NCBI GenBank assembly: GCA_035304345.1
Contig: DATGQE010000100.1
Location: 1-13,354 of the forward strand
From: IDS-8 sp035304345
GTDB lineage: Bacteria; Pseudomonadota; Gammaproteobacteria; Steroidobacterales; Woeseiaceae
Length of the DNA: 13,354 bases
Direction: 5' to 3'
A model generated the notes under the pieces. It ran no database searches. It was not told the DNA's origin and saw nothing but the letters and a program-made list of their open reading frames with translations. Positions within the stretch are counted from its first letter, which is position 1. Every line of letters starts with the position of its first letter. Made by a program: the position numbers and the translations under genes. Positions 7,464 to 13,354 of this stretch are shown here, piece after piece.

Positions 7464-9121
7464 AGCCCATGCAACCGACATTCGCCACCCTGCGTTCGTT
7501 CAGCGCCCTGTGCGTCCTCGGCCTGTGCGGGCTCATCGCCTGCGCGACGCTGCCGGGGGACACGGCCACCGAAGTCCCCGCGCCGCCGTCGGTCCTGTTC
7601 GGCGACCTGTTCGAAGAGGTCGCGCTGGCCGGCCTGTTTGCGGATTCCAAGCAGTGGGCGGACGCGGTGCCGAAGGACGAGCCCGCCGCCATCCTGGCGC
7701 GCTACGCCGACGAGGCGCCGGCGTCGCGCGAGGACCTGCGCGCGTTCGTCGAACGGGAGTTCGTCCTGGATCCGCCGGCGCCCGAGGCGCGGCCGCCGAC
7801 GCCGGGCCTGCCGCTGCGTCGCCACATCGCCGCGCTCTGGCCGCTGTTGACCCGGCACACGCCGCAAGCCGAGCCGTTCTCGTCGCGACTGCCGCTGCCG
7901 AATCCCTACGTCGTGCCGGGCGGACGCTTCAGGGAGATCTATTACTGGGACTCGTGGTTCACCATGCTGGGCTTCGGTCGCCAGCAGGCGCTGCTGCAGA
8001 GAGGCATGGTCGACAATTTCGCCTGGCTCATCGAGCAGCACGGCCATATCCCCAACGGCAGCCGCACCTATTACCTGAGCCGCTCGCAGCCGCCGTTCTT
8101 CTACGAGATGGTGGCGCTGCTGGAGCCGCGCAACCCGCGCGCGGCCTGGGCGAGCTACCTCGAGGAGCTCAGGGCGGAGCACGCGTTCTGGATGGCCGGC
8201 GCCGACGCCGCCGCGCCCGGCGCACCGGTGCGCCGGGTCGTCGTGATGCCCGACGGGTCGCGGCTCAACCGCTACTGGGACGACCGCGCCGCCCCGCGCG
8301 ACGAATCCTGGCGCGAGGACGTCGCCGTGGCGCGCGAAGCGGGCGCCAGCGGCAAGGAGGCGGAACGGCTTTGGCGCGACATTCGCGCGGCCGCCGAGAG
8401 CGGCTGGGATTTCAGCTCCCGCTGGTTCGCCGACGGGCAGTCGCTCGCGACGATCCGGACCACCGACATCGTGCCTCCCGACCTCAACAGCCTGCTCTAC
8501 GGGCTGGAACGGGCGATCTCGCGGGGCTGCGAGACCCGCGGCGACCAGGCGTGCGCGGACGAGTACCGCGAGTATGCCAATGCACGTCGACGCGCGATCC
8601 GCAATTACCTCTGGAACGAGGACGCGGGCGTTTTCGACGACTATCACTGGCGCGAGCAACGCGTGCTCGGGCACATGACCGCCGCGACCCTCTATCCGCT
8701 GTTCGCGGGCGTCGCCACCGAGGCGCAGGCCGAGCGCGTCGCCGACGCGGTCGAGCGTCACCTGCTGAAGCGCGGCGGAATCGTCACCTCCGACCGGGAC
8801 ACCGGGCAGCAGTGGGATGCCCCGAACGGGTGGGCGCCGCTGCAATGGATCGCCGTCTCGGGCCTCAGGCGCTACGGCGAGACCGACCTCGCCGGAACCG
8901 TCGCGCGGCGCTGGCTCACCACGGTGTCGAGCGTGTACGCCGAGACCGGCAAGCTGCTGGAGAAATACAACGTCGTGGAGCTGACCCCCGGCGGGGGCGG
9001 CGAGTATCCGCTGCAGGACGGCTTCGGCTGGACGAACGGCGTGACCGTGGCGATGCTGCGCCTGTACCCGGATTTCGAGCTCCCGCGGGAGAGCGACGTG
9101 CCGGCAACCGCGCATCCCTGA
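7460..9121 (+). CDS. treA: GH37 trehalase, predicted lipoprotein
   Basis: This enzyme hydrolyses alpha,alpha-trehalose to two glucose molecules. At 553 residues it is close to E. coli TreA (565). Both trehalase signatures are present: PGGRFREIYYWDSW from residue 153 and QWDAPNGWAP from residue 451, plus the GGGGEY stretch near the C-terminus. D317 (in SGWDFSSRW) and E501 (in EKYN) match the known catalytic pair D312 and E496 of E. coli, with the same 184-residue spacing. The N-terminus has a hydrophobic segment ending LIAC, a lipobox with Cys28, and Ala follows it. This predicts an outer-membrane lipoprotein facing the periplasm, whereas E. coli TreA is soluble. ATG 7460 overlaps the receptor stop; ATG 7469 is an alternative that keeps the lipobox. 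Position and overlap tie it to the receptor upstream. Confidence in the enzyme is very high; the anchoring is predicted. Confidence 0.96.
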   Translation: MKPMQPTFATLRSFSALCVLGLCGLIACATLPGDTATEVPAPPSVLFGDLFEEVALAGLFADSKQWADAVPKDEPAAILARYADEAPASREDLRAFVEREFVLDPPAPEARPPTPGLPLRRHIAALWPLLTRHTPQAEPFSSRLPLPNPYVVPGGRFREIYYWDSWFTMLGFGRQQALLQRGMVDNFAWLIEQHGHIPNGSRTYYLSRSQPPFFYEMVALLEPRNPRAAWASYLEELRAEHAFWMAGADAAAPGAPVRRVVVMPDGSRLNRYWDDRAAPRDESWREDVAVAREAGASGKEAERLWRDIRAAAESGWDFSSRWFADGQSLATIRTTDIVPPDLNSLLYGLERAISRGCETRGDQACADEYREYANARRRAIRNYLWNEDAGVFDDYHWREQRVLGHMTAATLYPLFAGVATEAQAERVADAVERHLLKRGGIVTSDRDTGQQWDAPNGWAPLQWIAVSGLRRYGETDLAGTVARRWLTTVSSVYAETGKLLEKYNVVELTPGGGGEYPLQDGFGWTNGVTVAMLRLYPDFELPRESDVPATAHP

Positions 9122-9130
9122 CGATGCGGA

Positions 9131-10861
9131 ATGCTCGAGCGGATCGTCCTTCGTGATGCGGCGTCCCGCTGGCTCGAGTACACGAGGCCGCGGGAGGTGC
9201 TCGTCGCCGCCGATGCGGGCGAGGTCGTCGCGGTCCTCGAGACCGCAGAGCGGCGCGTGCGGGAGGAAGGCCTGCACGCGGCCGGCTACGTGACCTACGA
9301 GGCGGCCGCCGCGTTCGACCCGGCATTCGTGACCCGTCCGGCGGGCCGCCTGCCGCCGGCCTGCATCGGCCTGTTCAGCGGGCCGCAGGCAATTGCGAAG
9401 CCTCGCCCTTCGGGATCGCGGCCGCCGGGCGAATGGCGCATGTCGATCGGCCCCGACGAGTACGCGGCGAAGGTCGCGGCCATCCGGGAGGAGATCGCGG
9501 CCGGCAACACCTACCAGGTGAACTTCACCGTCCGCCTGCAGGGCAGCGGCCTCGACGATCCCTGGCGCCTGTTCGTCGAGACCGCGGCCGACGCCCCGCA
9601 TGCCGCTTACGTGCAGTGTGTCGATCACGCGATCGTGTCCGCGTCGCCCGAGCTGTTCTTCGAGCGCGACGGCGACGTGCTGGTGTGCCGGCCGATGAAG
9701 GGCACGGCCCCGCGCGGTCTCACGCTCGCGCAGGATCGTGAGCTCGCGCACCGCCTGAGCGCGTCGGCGAAGGACCGCGCGGAGAACGTGATGATCGCCG
9801 ACATGGTACGCAACGACCTCGGGCGCGTCGCGGAGCCCGGGTCCGTGCAGGTGACGGCCCTGTGCGCGGTCGAGAAGTACCGTACCGTGTGGCAGCTCAC
9901 CTCGACGGTGCGCGCCCGCAGCCGGGCATCGCTCGCAGAGGTGTTCGGCGCCCTGTTCCCGTGCGCATCGGTGACCGGTGCGCCGAAGGTGTCGAGCCTG
10001 CGGCTGATCGCCAAGTTGGAGGATACGCCCCGCGAGATCTACACCGGCGCGATCGGTTGCGTGAGCCCGGACGGGCGTGCGCGTTTCAGCGTTGCGATCC
10101 GCACCGCGCTCGTCGACCGCCGGACCGGCACGGGCGTCTACGGTGCAGGAGGCGGCATCGTGTGGGACTCGAACGCGGCCTCGGAATACGCCGAGTGCCT
10201 GGACAAGGCACGCATCCTGGCGGCGCCGCCACCGCGGGACTTCGAGCTCTTGGAAACGCTGCTCCTGGCGCGGACCGGCTCGTGGCACCTGCTCGACGCG
10301 CATCTCGAGCGGCTCGCCGCGTCCGCCGAGTACTTCGGCTTCCCTTTCGACCGCACGCGCGTGCTCGCTGCCCTCGACGAGATCGGGGCCGCAACCGCGG
10401 GCGAGCCGCAGCGCGTGCGGTTGCGCCTGGCACGCGACGGCTCCGTGGCGACGGACGCCCGTACGCTGGGCGCGGACGCGTTCGGTCCGTGGCGGGTGCG
10501 GCTGGCCGCAACTCCCGTGGACCGGCGCGACCCGCTCCTCTACCACAAGACCACCGATCGCCGAATTTACGAGCGCGCGCTGGCGGACGCGGGCGACTGT
10601 GACGACGTGCTCCTGTGGAACGCGGAAGGCGAGGTCACCGAATCGACGGTGGCGAACCTCGTCGTGCGGCTGCACGGGGCGCTCGTGACGCCGCCGGTCG
10701 AGTGCGGCCTGCTGCCGGGCACGTTGCGCGACACGCTCGTCGCGGAGGGTCGCGTACGCGAGCGGCGCATCCGCATCGAGGAGCTCGCGGATGCCGACGA
10801 GCTGTGGCTCGTGAATTCGGTGCGCGGCTGGATCCGCTGCACGCTGCTCCCGCCTCCGTAG
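9131..10861 (+). CDS. pabBC: fused aminodeoxychorismate synthase component I / aminodeoxychorismate lyase
   Basis: This 576-residue bifunctional protein of folate synthesis converts chorismate to 4-amino-4-deoxychorismate (PabB part, using ammonia from PabA) and then releases pyruvate to give p-aminobenzoate (PabC part, PLP-dependent). The PabB part covers about residues 1-355, with the chorismate-binding motif CRPMKGTAPRG; Lys190 in this motif is the PabB hallmark, where anthranilate synthase has Ala. Other segments are VNFTVRLQG, ENVMIADMVRNDLGR, SVTGAPK and VYGAGGGIVWDS. The PabC part (about 365-576) carries the PLP lysine K473 in YHKTTDR, then EGEVTESTVANLVV and CGLLPGTLRDTL. The PabB half lacks the long N-terminal region of stand-alone enzymes, as is usual in such fusions. 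It starts 9 bases after the trehalase stop, so it may be cotranscribed, but a shared role is unlikely. pabA is not in the window. Confidence 0.95.
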   Translation: MLERIVLRDAASRWLEYTRPREVLVAADAGEVVAVLETAERRVREEGLHAAGYVTYEAAAAFDPAFVTRPAGRLPPACIGLFSGPQAIAKPRPSGSRPPGEWRMSIGPDEYAAKVAAIREEIAAGNTYQVNFTVRLQGSGLDDPWRLFVETAADAPHAAYVQCVDHAIVSASPELFFERDGDVLVCRPMKGTAPRGLTLAQDRELAHRLSASAKDRAENVMIADMVRNDLGRVAEPGSVQVTALCAVEKYRTVWQLTSTVRARSRASLAEVFGALFPCASVTGAPKVSSLRLIAKLEDTPREIYTGAIGCVSPDGRARFSVAIRTALVDRRTGTGVYGAGGGIVWDSNAASEYAECLDKARILAAPPPRDFELLETLLLARTGSWHLLDAHLERLAASAEYFGFPFDRTRVLAALDEIGAATAGEPQRVRLRLARDGSVATDARTLGADAFGPWRVRLAATPVDRRDPLLYHKTTDRRIYERALADAGDCDDVLLWNAEGEVTESTVANLVVRLHGALVTPPVECGLLPGTLRDTLVAEGRVRERRIRIEELADADELWLVNSVRGWIRCTLLPPP

Positions 10862-10927
10862 AATCCAGCACCGCGCGCGACCGTCCGGGGCTGGTGTTTA
10901 CCCCGGTGGCACCGGATCCCTGCCAGC

Positions 10928-11149
10928 GCATCGTTCATGCCCGCTGGCGATTGAAGCTTGAGCTCCGCCGCGACCGGGGGTGTCCCCGGGGGAATGGCTC
11001 CCATGCGGACACGGCGGAGCAGCGCGGGCATCGGCGCGGGCGGTGGGCTCCGCGCCGCTCCGCCGTGTCCTCGGTCCGCTTTATTTCCCCCGGGGACACC
11101 CCCCGGCCACGGCTCCGCGGTGCGGTTCGGGGCCGGGCATGAACGATGC
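10928..11149. repeat. nested inverted-repeat element in the convergent intergenic region
   Basis: Four sets of arms nest inside one another. Outermost are 16-base perfect arms at 10928-10943 and 11134-11149 (GCATCGTTCATGCCCG and complement). Next are 19-base perfect arms at 10976-10994 and 11085-11103 (GGGGGTGTCCCCGGGGGAA and complement). Then come 14-base perfect arms at 11007-11020 and 11057-11070 (GGACACGGCGGAGC and complement), and finally a 6-base pair of arms at 11022-11027 and 11050-11055. Together they can fold into one long, interrupted hairpin or cruciform. The element fills most of the 348 bases between pabBC and suhB, which converge here. No gene is apparent in this stretch. It could be a non-autonomous mobile element (REP/MITE-like), a structured RNA, or a bidirectional terminator; it has no T-run. 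No transposase and no clear target-site duplication were seen. Confidence 0.8.
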
Positions 11150-11209
11150 TCGGGGGTTCGCTTTGCGCTCTCTACGGGTGCGTCCGCGGCGCGTTTGGTG
11201 TCGCTCTTA

Positions 11210-12010
11210 CTACTCGCGGAACAGTGCCTGGATCTCCGGCGCGAACAGGCGCGCGAGCGCCGCGTGCATCTTCGGGGTGCCGGCGAGCACGTGCCCGGTC
11301 TCGAGGAAGTCGTCCCCGCCGTCGAGCCCGGTGACGATGCCGCCCGCCTCGCGGATCAGGAGTGCGCCGCCCGCGATGTCCCACTTCGAGAGCCCGAGCT
11401 CCCAGAAGGCGTCGAGCCGCCCGGCCGCCACGTAGCAAAGATCGATGGCGGCGGCGCCGGGACGGCGCACGCCGGCCGTTTCCTCGACCGCCTTCTTCAG
11501 CATGGCGAAATAGGGCTCGCGCTCCTGGCCCGCGTTGCGGAACGGGAAGCCGGTCCCGACCAGCGCGCGCTCCAGCGAGGTGCAGCCGCTCACGCGGATC
11601 CGGTGACCGTTGAGCTGGGCGCCGCGGCCGCGCGAAGCGGAGAAGGTTTCCTGGCGCATCGGGTCGTACACCGCGGCGTGCTCGATGCGGCCGCGGTGGA
11701 GCAGGGCGACCGAGACCGCGAAGATCGGGAAGCCGTGCAGGAAGTTGGTGGTGCCGTCCAGCGGGTCGATGACCCACACGTAGTCGGATTCGCCGTGTGC
11801 GCCGCTTTCCTCCGCCAGGATCGCGTGATCCGGGTAATGCTTGTGGATCGTCGCGATCACCGCGCGCTCGGCGGCGCGATCCACTTCGCTCACGAAATCG
11901 TTGCGGCCTTTCAGCTCGACCTTGATCCGGTCGAGCTGGTTGAGGCTGCGAATGAGCGTGTCGCCGCCGCGATGTGCCGCCATCACGGCGACGTTCAGTA
12001 ACGGGTGCAT
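11210..12010 (-). CDS. suhB: inositol-1-monophosphatase family protein SuhB
   Basis: This 266-residue Mg-dependent phosphatase acts on inositol phosphates. In Enterobacteria SuhB also joins the rRNA antitermination complex. The metal-binding motifs of the family are present: AEES (E67), WVIDPLDGTTNFLHG (D82 and D85) and KWDIAGG (D211). The length matches E. coli SuhB (267), and the N-terminus MHPLLNVAV resembles it closely. I used the ATG at 12008-12010; an upstream open frame exists but has no homology-like features. The ribosome binding site is poor. It is divergent from trmJ with 87 bases between the start codons, the arrangement seen in many Gammaproteobacteria, and it converges on pabBC. 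Nothing in the sequence says whether the rRNA role is conserved here. Confidence 0.95.
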   Translation of the reverse strand: MHPLLNVAVMAAHRGGDTLIRSLNQLDRIKVELKGRNDFVSEVDRAAERAVIATIHKHYPDHAILAEESGAHGESDYVWVIDPLDGTTNFLHGFPIFAVSVALLHRGRIEHAAVYDPMRQETFSASRGRGAQLNGHRIRVSGCTSLERALVGTGFPFRNAGQEREPYFAMLKKAVEETAGVRRPGAAAIDLCYVAAGRLDAFWELGLSKWDIAGGALLIREAGGIVTGLDGGDDFLETGHVLAGTPKMHAALARLFAPEIQALFRE

Positions 12011-12064
12011 ACGGGAGCCGCTTGTCAGGTGCCGCCGAACGGAAGCCCGGGGCGTCGGGGGCGG

Positions 12065-12070
12065 TAGAAT
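12065..12070 (+). promoter_or_regulatory. possible -10 element of trmJ
   Basis: TAGAAT, 27 bases before the trmJ ATG, matches five of six bases of the -10 consensus and sits in the short divergent suhB/trmJ region. No matching -35 is visible at normal spacing; TTGTCA at 12022-12027 is too far away (37-base spacer). Low confidence. Confidence 0.25.
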
Positions 12071-12097
12071 ACCAGACGGCGGCAGCCGGGACATGCA

Positions 12098-12829
12098 ATG
12101 GACACGGGCATCAGGATCGTACTCGTCGGCACGACCCATCCGGGCAACATCGGAGCGGTGGCGCGCGCCATGAAAAACATGGGCCTTTCCGAGCTCGTGC
12201 TCGTGAGGCCGCGCCATTTCCCGCACGAGGACGCCACGGCGCGGGCCTCGGGCGCGGAGGACGTGCTGCAATCGGCCCGCGTCGTCGACGACCTCGGCGC
12301 CGCGCTGTCGGACTGCCGCTACGTCGCCGGCGCGAGCGCCCGCGCCCGCGCGATCGACTGGCCGACGCTCGCCCCGCGCGAGTGCGCGGCAAAGCTGGTC
12401 GCGGAAAGCGCGAGCGGTCCCGTGGCGATCGTGTTCGGCCCGGAGAAATCGGGGCTCACGAACGAGGACCTCGATCGCTGCCAGGTGCTCCTCTCGATTC
12501 CCGCCGAGCCCGCATTCAGCTCGCTCAACCTCGCGATGGCCGTGCAGATCGTCTGCTACGAGCTCCGGCTCGCGCGGCAGTCCGCCGAGCCCGCACCGCG
12601 GCGAGAGGTGCCGCTCGCGACCGCGCAGGACCTCGAGCACTTCTACGCGCATCTCGAGCGCGTGCTGACGCGCAGCGGCTTCCTCGATCCCGCGAACCCG
12701 CGCTTCCTCATGCGGCGGTTGCGCCGCCTGTTTGCGCGCGCCGAGCCGGACGAGAACGAGATCAACATCCTGCGCGGCATCCTGGCCTCGGTCGAGCCGG
12801 ACGAGCCGGCGCAGAGGGACACGGCATGA
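12098..12829 (+). CDS. trmJ: tRNA (cytidine/uridine-2'-O-)-methyltransferase TrmJ
   Basis: This 243-residue SPOUT-class enzyme 2'-O-methylates nucleotide 32 of the tRNA anticodon loop using S-adenosylmethionine. The knotted catalytic domain covers about residues 5-160, with IVLVGTTHPGNIGAVARAMK at the start (N17 and R23 in the family's active-site pattern), FGPEKSGLTNEDL in the middle and SSLNLAMAVQIVCYEL forming the cofactor-binding knot. The C-terminal part ends with the conserved FLMRRLRRLFARAEPDENE and INILRGIL. E. coli TrmJ has 246 residues. The start ATG at 12098 agrees with the family N-terminus; an overlapping ATG at 12093 is out of frame. The stop codon overlaps the following cysteine desulfurase start by 4 bases, so the two genes form an operon. 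Confidence 0.95.
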   Translation: MDTGIRIVLVGTTHPGNIGAVARAMKNMGLSELVLVRPRHFPHEDATARASGAEDVLQSARVVDDLGAALSDCRYVAGASARARAIDWPTLAPRECAAKLVAESASGPVAIVFGPEKSGLTNEDLDRCQVLLSIPAEPAFSSLNLAMAVQIVCYELRLARQSAEPAPRREVPLATAQDLEHFYAHLERVLTRSGFLDPANPRFLMRRLRRLFARAEPDENEINILRGILASVEPDEPAQRDTA

Positions 12830-13354
12830 GCCTCGCGCCACCGGAAGCCCCCGTGTACCTGGACCACGCCGCGACGACGCCGCCCGATCCCGCGGTCGTC
12901 GAGGCGATGCGGGCCTGCCTCGCCGGGGAACCGGCGCTCGGGAATCCGTCCTCGGTGCACTCCGCGGGGCGCCGGGCGCGCTCGCGGGTGGAGGCCGCCC
13001 GGCGGCAGCTCGCCGACCTTCTGGGCACGGCGCCGGAGAACCTGTTGTGGACCTCGGGTGCCACCGAGGCGGACAACCTCGCGATCCTGGGCGCCGCGCG
13101 GCTGCGCGCACACCGCGGCCGCCACCTGGTCACGCTGCGTACCGAGCACAAGGCGGTCCTCGGGCCGTTCCGCTCGCTCGAGCGCGAGGGCTTCGAGGTG
13201 ACCTGGCTCGCGCCCGGCCCGGACGGGCGGCTGGCGCCGGAAGACCTGGAGCGGGCCCTGCGCCCCGACACCCAGCTCGTTTCCGTCATGCACGTCAACA
13301 ACGAAACCGGCGTGATCCAGGACATCCACGAGCTCGGTGCGCTCTGCCGCCGCC
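12826..13354 (+). CDS. iscS: cysteine desulfurase (IscS/NifS family), 3' end outside window
   Basis: The first 176 residues are visible; the frame is open to the window edge. This PLP enzyme takes sulfur from L-cysteine for iron-sulfur clusters and tRNA thiolation. The fold-type I, class V aminotransferase signature is clear: VYLDHAATTPPDP at 10-22, GNPSSVHSAGRRAR, TSGATEADNLAI, the active-site TEHKAVLGP and VMHVNNETGVIQDI. The PLP lysine and the catalytic cysteine loop lie beyond the window, so group I (IscS/NifS) versus other groups rests on the N-terminal motifs alone. It starts inside the trmJ stop (ATGA overlap). Many Gammaproteobacteria have iscR between trmJ and iscS; here there is none, so this could be either the iscS of an isc operon or a separate paralogue. 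Confidence 0.88.
   Translation, partial: MSLAPPEAPVYLDHAATTPPDPAVVEAMRACLAGEPALGNPSSVHSAGRRARSRVEAARRQLADLLGTAPENLLWTSGATEADNLAILGAARLRAHRGRHLVTLRTEHKAVLGPFRSLEREGFEVTWLAPGPDGRLAPEDLERALRPDTQLVSVMHVNNETGVIQDIHELGALCRR

Noticed and set aside
9131..10861. Anthranilate synthase component I (TrpE) as the identity of the chorismate-binding protein
   Set aside because: The motif has Lys (PMKGT) where TrpE has Ala, and the C-terminal aminodeoxychorismate lyase domain settles PabB-PabC.
10928..11149. Target-site duplication flanking the inverted-repeat element
   Set aside because: The bases just outside the 16-base arms do not match as direct repeats, so insertion by transposition is not demonstrated.
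12011..13111. Upstream extension of the suhB frame on the minus strand
   Set aside because: The extension runs antisense through trmJ and the cysteine desulfurase and has no recognisable content. SuhB homology begins at the ATG at 12008-12010.
1..13354. CRISPR array, tRNA, rRNA, or transposase gene
   Set aside because: No regularly spaced repeats, cloverleaf-like sequence, rRNA-like stretch longer than the 12-base match at 670, or transposase motif was found by eye.

Overview
The window looks like chromosomal DNA of a high-GC, Gram-negative proteobacterium. Three things support this: outer-membrane TonB-dependent receptors, a lipoprotein-type trehalase, and a suhB / trmJ / cysteine desulfurase neighbourhood that is typical of Gammaproteobacteria. 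The Xanthomonadales and related high-GC orders are my best guess. That placement is an inference from gene content, not from a marker gene.

Layout. (1) 1-514: a small metallothionein-like gene (227-514). (2) 515-696: a regulatory region with a near-perfect 18-bp dyad (628-645) in front of the first receptor. (3) 697-9121: a same-strand block. It holds a TonB-dependent receptor, a strong hairpin, an ECF sigma factor of the FecI type, its FecR-type anti-sigma factor, a second and paralogous receptor carrying an N-terminal STN signalling domain, and a GH37 trehalase with a lipobox. The last receptor and the trehalase overlap by 4 bases. (4) 9131-10861: a fused pabB-pabC gene for p-aminobenzoate synthesis, 9 bases behind the trehalase. 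(5) 10862-11209: a 348-bp convergent intergenic region occupied by a nested inverted repeat of about 222 bp. (6) 11210-12010, minus strand: suhB. (7) 12098-13354: trmJ, overlapped by a cysteine desulfurase gene that runs off the window.

How the genes work together (inference). The STN-bearing receptor would sense its ligand at the outer membrane and signal through FecR to the FecI-type sigma factor, which would raise transcription of the locus. The trehalase next to it suggests that the ligand is trehalose or a larger trehalose-containing compound rather than an iron chelate. The other receptor lacks the STN domain, so it would import without signalling. The enzyme would cut trehalose to glucose at the periplasmic face. 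No inner-membrane transporter and no LacI-type regulator lie in the window. The remaining genes (pabBC, suhB, trmJ, cysteine desulfurase) are housekeeping. No tRNA, rRNA, CRISPR array or transposase gene was seen.
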